A DNA stretch of 30,025 bases from assembly GCA_002315455.1 (NCBI GenBank), contig DCGG01000103.1, positions 8,191-38,215 of the forward strand. Direction: 5' to 3'. Shown here in pieces: positions 16,175 to 23,913 of this stretch. Each line of letters opens with the position of its first letter. Position 1 is the first letter of the stretch. The translations under genes and the position numbers were made by a program. The notes beneath the pieces were generated by a model that was not told where the DNA came from, did not search any database, and saw nothing but the letters and a program-made list of their open reading frames with translations. The DNA is from Lentisphaeria bacterium UBA1784. GTDB taxonomy: Bacteria; Verrucomicrobiota; Lentisphaeria; Victivallales; Victivallaceae.

Positions 16175-17682
16175 TGGATATAAAGAGCATGAAAGAGAAA
16201 GTACTGACTCTCCTGTCCAAATCGATTGATTCGGTCAAGGAGTTGTACGGGAAAGTCTCCGCCGCTGTGGAAAATCACTTCTGCAAGCCGACGGCGGAAG
16301 CGCCGGATGCCGGTCCCGGGACCACGCCCAAGGAACAGGAATCCTATCACAGCAAAGGTTCCGTGGAATTCTACCCCGATGCGCTGGAAATCAAATATCA
16401 GCAGCTTCCGTGGTTCGCCCAGAAAGGCGTTTTGTGGGCACTGATTTTCATGGTCGTCGCCGTGATCTGGGCCTCCCTGTGCAAGGTTGACGTGATCGTC
16501 GTCGGGCAGGGCAAACTGGTTTCCAACCGGGACATCGTCATGAAACCGCTGGAACGCGCCGTGATCAAAAGCATCGAAGTCCACGCCGGCGACGTGGTGA
16601 AAAAAGATCAGGTCCTGATCAACTTCGACCCGGAGCTGACCATGGCCGACGTGGAACGCCTCTCCGCCGACCTGAACACCTACACCGCGCTCTTCGAGCG
16701 GTTGAGGGCGGAGTTCTACGGCACCGAATACGATCCCAAGTTCAAGCCGACCGACAAGGGAGCCAAGGACATGACCCTTCAGCGGGCGATTTTCGTCCAG
16801 CGCACCCGGTACTACAACGAGCGGCTCCGCTACTACGACGAGTATCTGAACCGGCTGGACGCCTCCGTGAAGGCCACGTCGGACAGCATGCACAAGCAGG
16901 AGGAGATCCTGAAGGCCATGCAGAACATCGAAGGCATTTACAGTTCCCTCCACGAGAAGAAGATCACCTCCCTCAAGGAGCGACTGCAGATCGCCATCAA
17001 CCGCATGGAGTCCGAATCCACGCTGGACAAACTGCGGAACTCTCTGGTCGAGCAGAGCCACCAGCGTCAGACGATTCTTTCCGAGAAGAAGTCCTTCATC
17101 GAAGAATGGCGGAACTCCCTCTCCGAAAAACTGGTGGAGGCCAGACAGAACCTGAACACCACCAACAAGCAGTACGATAAAGCCATGCAGATGATGTCCT
17201 ACATCCAGTTGCGCGCACCCTGCGACGCGGTGGTGTTGGATATCGCATCCTTCAGCGAAGGTTCCGCCGTGCGGGAAGCGGAAGCGGTCATCACTTTGGT
17301 CCCGCTGGACAGCGCCATTGAGATGGAGGCGGAGATCCGCCCCATGGACATCGGCAAGATCCAGCCCGGTTCCGAAGCGCGGGTGAAGCTCAGCGCCTTC
17401 CCCTTCCAGAAGCATGGAACGCTGCTGGGGACCGTGCGCACCATCTCCGGCAACACCTTCTCCAAACAACAGGGAGAAGCCGGCGCCGCCGGCGGAGGCA
17501 GTTATTACAAGGCCCGTCTCTCCCTCTCCGGAAAACTTCATAATCTGGACGACCGGAACAAGATCTTCATGATCCCCGGCATGGAAGCGACGGCGGAGAT
17601 CAAGACAGGTACCCGCCGGATCATCGAGTTCGTGACCTATCCTCTGATCCGCGGACTGGATGAATCCTTCCATGAGCCATAA
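16174..17682 (+). CDS. HlyD-family membrane fusion protein of type I secretion
   Basis: A 502-residue periplasmic adaptor. A cytoplasmic N-terminal tail of about 80 residues is followed by one membrane helix (about 84-103), the first half of the lipoyl domain (VGQGKLVSNRDIVMKPLERAVIKSIEVHAGDVVKKDQVLINFDPE), a long helical hairpin rich in Glu/Lys/Arg/Gln (about 160-335) and the second lipoyl half (QLRAPCDAVVLDIASFSEGSAVREAEAV). The HlyD-type beta domain with PGMEATAEIKTGTRRIIEFVTYPLIRGLDE ends the protein, a typical type I secretion adaptor ending. It bridges the inner-membrane ABC transporter to an outer-membrane TolC-type channel; no such channel gene is in the window. Its start overlaps the ABC stop codon by one base with AGGA upstream, so translation is coupled. 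Confidence 0.95.
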   Translation: MDIKSMKEKVLTLLSKSIDSVKELYGKVSAAVENHFCKPTAEAPDAGPGTTPKEQESYHSKGSVEFYPDALEIKYQQLPWFAQKGVLWALIFMVVAVIWASLCKVDVIVVGQGKLVSNRDIVMKPLERAVIKSIEVHAGDVVKKDQVLINFDPELTMADVERLSADLNTYTALFERLRAEFYGTEYDPKFKPTDKGAKDMTLQRAIFVQRTRYYNERLRYYDEYLNRLDASVKATSDSMHKQEEILKAMQNIEGIYSSLHEKKITSLKERLQIAINRMESESTLDKLRNSLVEQSHQRQTILSEKKSFIEEWRNSLSEKLVEARQNLNTTNKQYDKAMQMMSYIQLRAPCDAVVLDIASFSEGSAVREAEAVITLVPLDSAIEMEAEIRPMDIGKIQPGSEARVKLSAFPFQKHGTLLGTVRTISGNTFSKQQGEAGAAGGGSYYKARLSLSGKLHNLDDRNKIFMIPGMEATAEIKTGTRRIIEFVTYPLIRGLDESFHEP

Positions 17683-17720
17683 TTCACGAAAACACTATAG
17701 TTAATCAGGAGGAAATATCC

Positions 17721-19139
17721 ATGGCAAACTTCACCATCAACAACAATCCTCAAGCGCCCCAGAGTTCCGGGAACATTGTGATCAACGGCAGTGCAAACAA
17801 CTCGTTCCCGGTGGCCCAGACCCCGGCGGCGGCCCCCGCAGCCACGCCCCAGAATCAGGAGGCCCCCAAGCAGGCGTCCATCTACGGAGACATTCCGGCG
17901 GAACCCGTTCTGGAAGCGGTGGAGGGCATTCGCTTCGACTTCAACCACGGCATCCGGATCCTGATCCCCCGCAACGGCCGGGATTACCGGGTGGTCTTTT
18001 CCGATATCGACACCGGGATCATCCTGTACAGCGCGGATTCCGTTCCGGGCGCGTACATCACCAGCGTCAAGAAGTTCTTCATCCGGTTCCGGCTGGAGAT
18101 CTACACCAAGGGCGAGCACAAACTGATCTTCCGTCATGACTACGACGCAAAGGACAAGGAGGTCATGATCCAGTTGCCCGTGGGGACCATCGGCGACAGC
18201 ATCGGCTGGTTCAGTTACGTGGAGCGCTTCCAGAAGAAGCACCAGTGCAAAGTCATCTGCGTCATGGCGCCCTGGATCTCCGCGCTGGTTGAGAAACAGT
18301 ATCCCGACATCACCTTCATCGCGCCTGCGGACACCATGAAATACCGGCCCTACGCCACCTACTTCATGGGACTCTTCTTCAAGGGCGACGTGGATAATCA
18401 GCCCATTGACTTCCGCTACATCGGTCTGCACCGGACCGCCGGATACATTCTGGGCGTGGATCCCTCCGACATTCCGCCCCGGTTCGACCTCTCCGCGCCC
18501 CGGAAGATCAAAGAGAAATACGTCTGCATCGCAGCCCAGAGTTCCAGTCAGGCCAAGTACTGGAACAATCCGCTGGGCTGGCGCGAAGTGATCCGGTTCC
18601 TGAAGGCCAACGGCTACCGGGTCCTCTGCATCGACAAGGAACCCGTCCACGGCGACGGACTGGTCTGGAACCACATCCCCTGGGGCACCGAGGACTGCAC
18701 CGGTTCCCTGCCGCTGCAGGAACGGGTCAATCTGGTGAAGGATGCGGACTTCTTCATCGGGCTCTCCAGCGGACTCTCCTGGCTGGCATGGGGCTGCAAG
18801 GTGCCGGTGGTGATGATCTCCGGCTTCACCCATCCCACCAACGAGTTCGAAACGCCCTACCGGGTCATCAACTACCACACCTGCCACAGTTGCTGGAACG
18901 ACATGCGCGTGGACTTTGACCATTACGATTTCCTGTGGTGCCCGCGGCACAAGGGGACCAACCGCCAGTTCGAGTGCACGCGGCTGATCTCTGCGGAGCA
19001 GGTGATCACCACCATCAAGAAGATCCCGACCTTCCGTCCGGATCCGAAGGCGGAAGAGATTCTGAAGCAGACGGCGACGGTGGTGGGCGACACGCCCGTA
19101 TCGTCGGCTCCGAAGGCGGAGAAAAAGGGCAAGAAGTAA
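17721..19139 (+). CDS. TibC/Aah-type protein O-heptosyltransferase
   Basis: A 472-residue protein matching the autotransporter O-heptosyltransferase family (TibC, Aah), cytoplasmic enzymes that add heptose from ADP-heptose to serines of repeat adhesins. Family blocks are clear: GTIGDSIGWFSYVE (Asp159 is at the proposed catalytic-base position), DFRYIGLHRTAGYILG, AAQSSSQAKYWNNP, EDCTGSLPLQERV and SGLSWLAW. The four-cysteine metal site is present as C-x2-C-W-N-D (388/391), LWCPRH (407) and FECTR (419). The first 55 residues are Asn/Gln/Pro/Ala-rich and the last 25 Lys/Ala-rich, both outside the fold. AGGAGG precedes the start. It closes the secretion operon 38 bases after HlyD and is followed by a strong terminator. 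No strand-loop-strand autotransporter is in the window, so its acceptor is unknown; a type I-exported protein is the natural guess. Confidence 0.92.
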   Translation: MANFTINNNPQAPQSSGNIVINGSANNSFPVAQTPAAAPAATPQNQEAPKQASIYGDIPAEPVLEAVEGIRFDFNHGIRILIPRNGRDYRVVFSDIDTGIILYSADSVPGAYITSVKKFFIRFRLEIYTKGEHKLIFRHDYDAKDKEVMIQLPVGTIGDSIGWFSYVERFQKKHQCKVICVMAPWISALVEKQYPDITFIAPADTMKYRPYATYFMGLFFKGDVDNQPIDFRYIGLHRTAGYILGVDPSDIPPRFDLSAPRKIKEKYVCIAAQSSSQAKYWNNPLGWREVIRFLKANGYRVLCIDKEPVHGDGLVWNHIPWGTEDCTGSLPLQERVNLVKDADFFIGLSSGLSWLAWGCKVPVVMISGFTHPTNEFETPYRVINYHTCHSCWNDMRVDFDHYDFLWCPRHKGTNRQFECTRLISAEQVITTIKKIPTFRPDPKAEEILKQTATVVGDTPVSSAPKAEKKGKK

Positions 19140-19164
19140 GACTCTTTTCTGCGCAAGCCCCAAC

Positions 19165-19196
19165 CGGTCCGGGATCGTTCCCGGGCCGTTTTTTTT
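19165..19196 (+). terminator. Rho-independent terminator of the secretion/heptosyltransferase operon
   Basis: CGGTCCGGGA (19165-19174), a TCGT loop and TCCCGGGCCG (19179-19188) form a 10-bp stem with one G-U pair, followed by eight T (19189-19196), 25 bases after the heptosyltransferase stop codon. Confidence 0.92.
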
Positions 19197-19254
19197 GTAG
19201 GGCGGCACAACAACGGGTCAGAAAAGGATTTTTCGGGGGAGAAACGGGAGAAAG

Positions 19255-19284
19255 TTGCATTTTCAGGAAGTTAGTGTATATTAT
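19255..19284 (+). promoter_or_regulatory. Predicted promoter of the acyltransferase-lptD-hldD-rsmB operon
   Basis: TTGCAT (19255-19260), 16 bases, TATATTAT (19277-19284). The arrangement and both boxes are identical to the rhaM promoter on the other strand at 984-1013. It predicts a leader of about 115 bases before the gene at 19405. Confidence 0.6.
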
Positions 19285-19346
19285 ATGAGGTAGATTGTAT
19301 CCGGGAGGGGGGGTATTCAAATCCAAGCCTCCGCCACACGACATGA

Positions 19347-19369
19347 GGAGTTCCGGAGGGAGTTCCGGA
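19347..19369 (+). repeat. 11-bp tandem direct repeat in the leader
   Basis: GGAGTTCCGGA occurs at 19347-19357 and again at 19359-19369, 12 bases apart start to start, within the untranslated leader ahead of the acyltransferase gene. Each copy holds the palindrome TCCGGA. It could be a regulator site or just a small duplication. Confidence 0.5.
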
Positions 19370-19385
19370 ACAGTTTCTAACGCCT

Positions 19386-19406
19386 AAAACAGGGGAATAC
19401 TGTTTT
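19386..19406 (+). promoter_or_regulatory. Hairpin covering the predicted start codon and ribosome site
   Basis: AAAACAG (19386-19392) and CTGTTTT (19400-19406) are perfect 7-bp inverted arms around the loop GGGAATA. The loop and inner arm hold the AGGGG ribosome-binding stretch and the outer arm reaches into the TTG start codon at 19405-19407, so folding would limit translation of the next gene. Confidence 0.45.
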
Positions 19407-20211
19407 GAAATATCTATTCGAAGGGATGTCCGACTACGACACTCCGGCCGACCGCAAGGTCTCCCGGTGGTTCCGCTGGACCGGCCGGAACCGGTGGTAT
19501 TTCTATTTCGACAATTTCCGCACCTTCTGTCTCTCCGGCTATCTCGGCAAGAGAGGACGGCTGGATATGGAGCATCAGATCGCACTCTCCAGCCGCAACG
19601 TCTCCCTCATCGAACGCTGCGGCGGCAAACTTCACATCCGCGGTCTGGACCACCTCCGCGCCCTCAACGGCAAGCCCGTCGTCATCGTCAGCAACCACAT
19701 GAGTCTGCTGGAGACCGGAATGCTTCACGCCATCATCCGCCCTTACGTGGATTTTTCCTTCGTTGTCAAGCAGTCGCTGATGACGATTCCCTATTTCAAG
19801 GACATTCTTTTCTCCCTGAAAGCGATCCCCGTCACCCGGACCAATCCCCGGGAGGACCTGCGCACCATGCTCACGCAGGGCAAAGAGATTCTGACCGGCG
19901 GCCGTTCCCTGATTGTTTTTCCGCAGGCCACCCGCAGCGTGAAGTTTATCCCGGAGCACTTCAACTCCATTGGAGTGAAACTGGCCAAGACCGCCGGAGT
20001 CCCGGTGGTCCCCATGGCCCTCAAGACGGACTTCATCTCCAATGGGAAACTGCTCCGGGACCTCGGCCCCATCCATCCGGAACGGGACGTTTGGTTCGAG
20101 ATCGGCGCCCCCATGGAAGTCACGGGAAACGGTTCCGAACAGCAGCAGGCTCTGATCGACTTCATTCAGCCCCGGATCTCCGCGTGGCTGCAGATGGATA
20201 AGGAAAAATAA
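19405..20211 (+). CDS. PlsC-like phospholipid/lysophospholipid acyltransferase
   Basis: A 268-residue acyltransferase of the glycerolipid type. Motif I is NHMSLLE (97-103; an H-x4-E form of the usual H-x4-D, His98). VKQSLMTIPYF and IPVTRTNPRED follow. Motif III reads FPQATRS (172-178) instead of FPEGTRS, and GVPVVPMALKTD is motif IV. It should transfer an acyl chain at the inner membrane; the acceptor could be lysophosphatidate or another envelope lipid, and the altered motifs leave this open. The start is a TTG at 19405 with AGGGG 8 bases upstream; an ATG at 19426 has its purine stretch directly abutting and is less likely. It overlaps lptD by one base (TAATG), tying it to outer-membrane assembly. 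Confidence 0.85.
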   Translation: MKYLFEGMSDYDTPADRKVSRWFRWTGRNRWYFYFDNFRTFCLSGYLGKRGRLDMEHQIALSSRNVSLIERCGGKLHIRGLDHLRALNGKPVVIVSNHMSLLETGMLHAIIRPYVDFSFVVKQSLMTIPYFKDILFSLKAIPVTRTNPREDLRTMLTQGKEILTGGRSLIVFPQATRSVKFIPEHFNSIGVKLAKTAGVPVVPMALKTDFISNGKLLRDLGPIHPERDVWFEIGAPMEVTGNGSEQQQALIDFIQPRISAWLQMDKEK

Positions 20212-22829
20212 TGCACCTTCGTTCCGCCATACTCCTCACTTTGCTGACGGCAGTTCTGACGGTCCTTCCGGCTCGTTCCACGGCGATGGATCTGACCGAG
20301 AAGGCCCTGAAGAGCGTTCATGCCGACGGCTGGAGCGTGGTCGGCAAAAACATCATCGCAAAAGGGCACGTCCACATCTCCTTCGGGGAGTTCGAATTCC
20401 TCGCGGATCAGGCGATCCTCAACATCGAAAGCCGGGACCTGGAGGCCGTTGGCGACATCCGGGTCACGCGCAACGTCACGGCGAACTTTCAGGTCCCGCT
20501 GAAGGATTTGGAAAAATATCAGAACCTTCCCGACGGCAAGGTCGAGATCACCGGTGTCAGCAACGACATTTGGGGCAAAAAAACCATCTCCATCAAGCGG
20601 ACGTTCATCGACGGGACCATCAACGCGGAACGGGTCTCCGGCAATCTGGACAGCGGATATTTCCGCTTTGACAAGGCGGTGCTGCGCTTCAAAAATCTGG
20701 TCTGCAGAGCGGAATCCGGCGAACGGCGCAGCAACGGCGTCATCGAGATCAAAAACGCCGAAATCAGCGCCTGCAGTTATCTGAAGGACGGCAATCCCCA
20801 CTACTCCATCGGAGCGCAGCGCGCCGAAGTGAAGCCCCACGAACCGACGCTCTACGGATTGAAGAACATCGAAAAGAATCCGGGAGACTATTCCGTTTGG
20901 GTTTACAACGGTCTGGCCAAGATCTACGGTATTCCGGTGCTGTGGGTCCCGCTTCTCTACAAGCCGAAAGACGAAAATCCGGGTATCGCCGGCGTTCAGT
21001 TCGGTAAACAGACGGATTGGGGCTACTATATTTCCTTCTACAAGCGCTTCAATTTTCTGGATTATCCCCACTTCTCCGTGAAGGTCCGGGGCGACTGGTA
21101 TGAGAAGCGCGGCTTCGGATACGGCGCCATGGCCGAATTCGGCACGGAACAAAGTTCCACCCAGTTCTCGGTGTACAGCATCTACGATACCGGACGCTAC
21201 CGCACGGACGACTACGAGAACTACCGTCTGGACATTCCGCATCAGCGGTATAATTTCAATCTGAACAACATCACGCACATCACGCCCAGATTGGATTTCC
21301 GCGGAAACTTCGATTACAGCAGCGACTACTACTTCCGCCGGGACTTTCTTGGCGGTCTGTACAACGCCGATCCGCGTCCCTCCACCTACGCGGCCTTGGA
21401 AAACCAGTTTGACTATTTCAGCGCCGCCGTCTATCTCCGGCTTCAGGTGATGAAGAGTTACTCCACGGTGGAAAAACTCCCCGAAGTGCGGATTGACATG
21501 CCGCGAATGGAGATCTTCGACACCAACATCTACCATCAGGGAGACATGAGCGCGGATTATCTGCGTATGCGGTGGATCGAATTCGACAAGCCGTCAAAGT
21601 TGCCCGACAGCGAATTGAAAAATTATGATGCGTTCCGGTACGATACCACCCATTTCCTGTACTATCCCATCCGGCTGGACTGGCTGACCGTGGTCCCCCG
21701 CGCCGGCTTCAAATTTTCGGCCTATTCCAACTCTTCCAAGTCCAAGGTCACCACAAATGACCTGATGCGGCTCTTCATGGCCTCCGATCCCCAATCCATG
21801 GGTGTCGCATTCCTGAAGAACTATGATGACAAGGGCGGCTCCGTAGTGCGGTTCCTCGGCGAACTCGGCGTGGAGGCATCCACCAAGATCCACAATACCT
21901 GGCAGAACGCCCGCAGTTCCTTCCTCGGACTGGATGGTCTCCGCCACGTGATGCGGCCTTACTTGAACTACACCATGATCGCAAACCCCTCCGAGAGTCC
22001 CGATTACCTCTACTACTTCGATGATACGGACCGGATCGATGATCAGAACTTCCTCCGCTTCGGATTGGAAAACCGCTTGCAGACCCGTTCCGGAAACACC
22101 ATCACCGACTACTTCTACATGGAAAACTACTGGGACTTGCACTTCATCGATGATCCGAACGACCAATACAACAACATCGGCGCCCTCGGCACGATCATCC
22201 GCTCCAAGCCGATCAACCGCTTCTCGGTGTCCACGGAGTTGCTGGCGGACCTTGGAAACAACAACGAACTCCCCGATGTCCAGCGCCATGGCCGCACGGT
22301 GAGCGGGGTGGGGTTGGGCGCCAAGTGGATCGACCGCTGGCGGTTGTCACTCAATTACAGCGTCATCGATGACGTCAACCTGAACTTCAGTTACAACTAT
22401 AACCGGGGCGCCAAGAGCAGGACCGCTTATTCCATGGGTTCCACGCTGACGCAGGTGGATTCCGGCGGGTACTTCAGCACCTATTCCAACACCTACTCTG
22501 AAACCTTCTCCTTCGGCGTTTCCGCTCCTCTGACCCCGGACCGCCGGATTATGGGTTCCGCGCAGGTGGAGTACGACGTGATTATGGGCAAAATGAAGAA
22601 TCTCGCGTTCTCCGTTCTCCGGAAGTTCCACTGTGTGGAAGTGATGGCCACCCTCGAATTCGAGTACAACGACAGCATGGATGCCAGCAAGCGGGATTGG
22701 GAGACGGCTTTCTCCATTCAGGCGCGTCTGACTGGTCTGGAAGCTCCGGTGAACGACGTGCAGAGCAGCGCGCTGACTTCCGTACACAGCATTATGAGCC
22801 GCAACAGCGAAAACGGCAAACTCTGGTAA
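20211..22829 (+). CDS. lptD: LPS-assembly outer-membrane protein, LptD-like
   Basis: An 872-residue protein with a signal peptide (about 1-25, ending PARSTA). An OstA/LptA-like periplasmic domain begins near residue 45 (AKGHVHISFGEFEFLADQAIL, LEAVGDIRVTR). Then come GIPVLWVPLLYKP, a typical LptD junction phrase, and a long Tyr/Asp/Asn-rich region of alternating strands to the C-terminus, the expected large beta-barrel. LptD with LptE inserts LPS into the outer leaflet. Only three cysteines are present, not the conserved pairs that form disulfides in the E. coli protein, as in many distant LptDs. It follows the acyltransferase with a one-base overlap and precedes hldD, giving an LPS-themed operon. 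Confidence 0.87.
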   Translation: MHLRSAILLTLLTAVLTVLPARSTAMDLTEKALKSVHADGWSVVGKNIIAKGHVHISFGEFEFLADQAILNIESRDLEAVGDIRVTRNVTANFQVPLKDLEKYQNLPDGKVEITGVSNDIWGKKTISIKRTFIDGTINAERVSGNLDSGYFRFDKAVLRFKNLVCRAESGERRSNGVIEIKNAEISACSYLKDGNPHYSIGAQRAEVKPHEPTLYGLKNIEKNPGDYSVWVYNGLAKIYGIPVLWVPLLYKPKDENPGIAGVQFGKQTDWGYYISFYKRFNFLDYPHFSVKVRGDWYEKRGFGYGAMAEFGTEQSSTQFSVYSIYDTGRYRTDDYENYRLDIPHQRYNFNLNNITHITPRLDFRGNFDYSSDYYFRRDFLGGLYNADPRPSTYAALENQFDYFSAAVYLRLQVMKSYSTVEKLPEVRIDMPRMEIFDTNIYHQGDMSADYLRMRWIEFDKPSKLPDSELKNYDAFRYDTTHFLYYPIRLDWLTVVPRAGFKFSAYSNSSKSKVTTNDLMRLFMASDPQSMGVAFLKNYDDKGGSVVRFLGELGVEASTKIHNTWQNARSSFLGLDGLRHVMRPYLNYTMIANPSESPDYLYYFDDTDRIDDQNFLRFGLENRLQTRSGNTITDYFYMENYWDLHFIDDPNDQYNNIGALGTIIRSKPINRFSVSTELLADLGNNNELPDVQRHGRTVSGVGLGAKWIDRWRLSLNYSVIDDVNLNFSYNYNRGAKSRTAYSMGSTLTQVDSGGYFSTYSNTYSETFSFGVSAPLTPDRRIMGSAQVEYDVIMGKMKNLAFSVLRKFHCVEVMATLEFEYNDSMDASKRDWETAFSIQARLTGLEAPVNDVQSSALTSVHSIMSRNSENGKLW

Positions 22830-22929
22830 AACCGTTCCGTGAGCGGAAGGGCGGTTCCGCCGCCGAAAACGTTCCGTCCGGGATCATTTTTCCGTTTGAA
22901 GAAAGAAAAAAGGAAGGAAGCAGGCAATC

Positions 22930-23913
22930 ATGTATATCGTCACCGGAGGAGCCGGGCTGATCGGCAGCGCCGTAGTTTGGTCCCTGAATCATCGCGGCAT
23001 CACGGATATCCTGATCGTGGACCATCTCGGAAACTCCGACAAATGGAAAAATCTCGGACCGCTGCGTTATTCCGATTATCTGGAGAAAGGGGAGTTCCGG
23101 GAACTCCTGCGCACGCCCGGGGCGCTGGATCCCGGGAAGATCGAAGGCGTGTTCCACCTCGGAGCCTGCTCCTCCACCACCGAACGGGATGCCAGCTATC
23201 TCGTGGACAACAACTTCCACTACACCTGCGAACTGGCGGAGTTCTGCGTGAAGAACGGCATCCGCATGGTCTACGCCTCCAGCTGCGCCACCTACGGCGA
23301 CGGCGCTCTCGGCTACGATGACGACGAAGACAGGATCGAAGCCCTCCGGCCTCTGAACATGTACGGCTATTCCAAGCAGATGTTCGATCTTTGGGCCAAG
23401 CGGCGGGGCTACCTCAAGCAGTTGGTGGGATGCAAGTTCTCCAACGTTTACGGTCCCAATGAGAGCCACAAAGGCGAAATGCGCAGCGTGGCACACCGGG
23501 CTTTCGAGCAGATTCGGGCGGAGCGGAAACTCAAACTTTTCCGCTCCTACCGTCCGGAGTACGCCGATGGGGAGCAGTTGCGGGACTTCCTCTACGTGAA
23601 GGACGCGGTGGAGATTATCCTCTTCCTCTTCGACAACAGCCGCGCCGCGGGAATCTATAACGTGGGCAGCGGCCGCGCCGAGACCTGGAACTCCATGGCC
23701 CGGGCCGCCTTTGCGGCGCTGGAAGTGCCATGCAACATCGAATACATCGAGATGCCGGAACACCTCCGGGACCGCTATCAATACTATACCTGCGCCAACA
23801 TGGCCAAGGTGCGGGCGCTGGGCTACACCAGAGAAGCCCGGAGCATGAACGATGCCATTTCGGACTACTTCCGGAACTATCTGCTCCCCGGCCGGCATCT
23901 CGGTGACGAATGA
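22930..23913 (+). CDS. hldD: ADP-L-glycero-D-manno-heptose 6-epimerase
   Basis: A 327-residue extended SDR enzyme that epimerises ADP-D,D-heptose to ADP-L,D-heptose for LPS inner core. The NADP-binding GGAGLIGS is at 6-13. NSDKWKNLGPLRYSDYLEK is characteristic of HldD, ASSCATYG is at 116-123, and YGYSK holds the SDR Tyr145 and Lys149. NVYGPNESHKGEMRSVAHRAF includes Lys181, at the position of the second catalytic-site Lys of E. coli HldD. The length fits. It lies 100 bases after lptD, with GC hairpins but no T-run between them, so readthrough is likely, and it overlaps rsmB by 4 bases. Its product pool is also the donor pool for the heptosyltransferase at 17721-19139. Confidence 0.95.
   Translation: MYIVTGGAGLIGSAVVWSLNHRGITDILIVDHLGNSDKWKNLGPLRYSDYLEKGEFRELLRTPGALDPGKIEGVFHLGACSSTTERDASYLVDNNFHYTCELAEFCVKNGIRMVYASSCATYGDGALGYDDDEDRIEALRPLNMYGYSKQMFDLWAKRRGYLKQLVGCKFSNVYGPNESHKGEMRSVAHRAFEQIRAERKLKLFRSYRPEYADGEQLRDFLYVKDAVEIILFLFDNSRAAGIYNVGSGRAETWNSMARAAFAALEVPCNIEYIEMPEHLRDRYQYYTCANMAKVRALGYTREARSMNDAISDYFRNYLLPGRHLGDE

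Noticed and set aside
22830..22929. Terminator between lptD and hldD
   Set aside because: Small GC hairpins such as TTCCG-TGAG-CGGAA are present but no T-run follows any of them, so readthrough into hldD is more likely.
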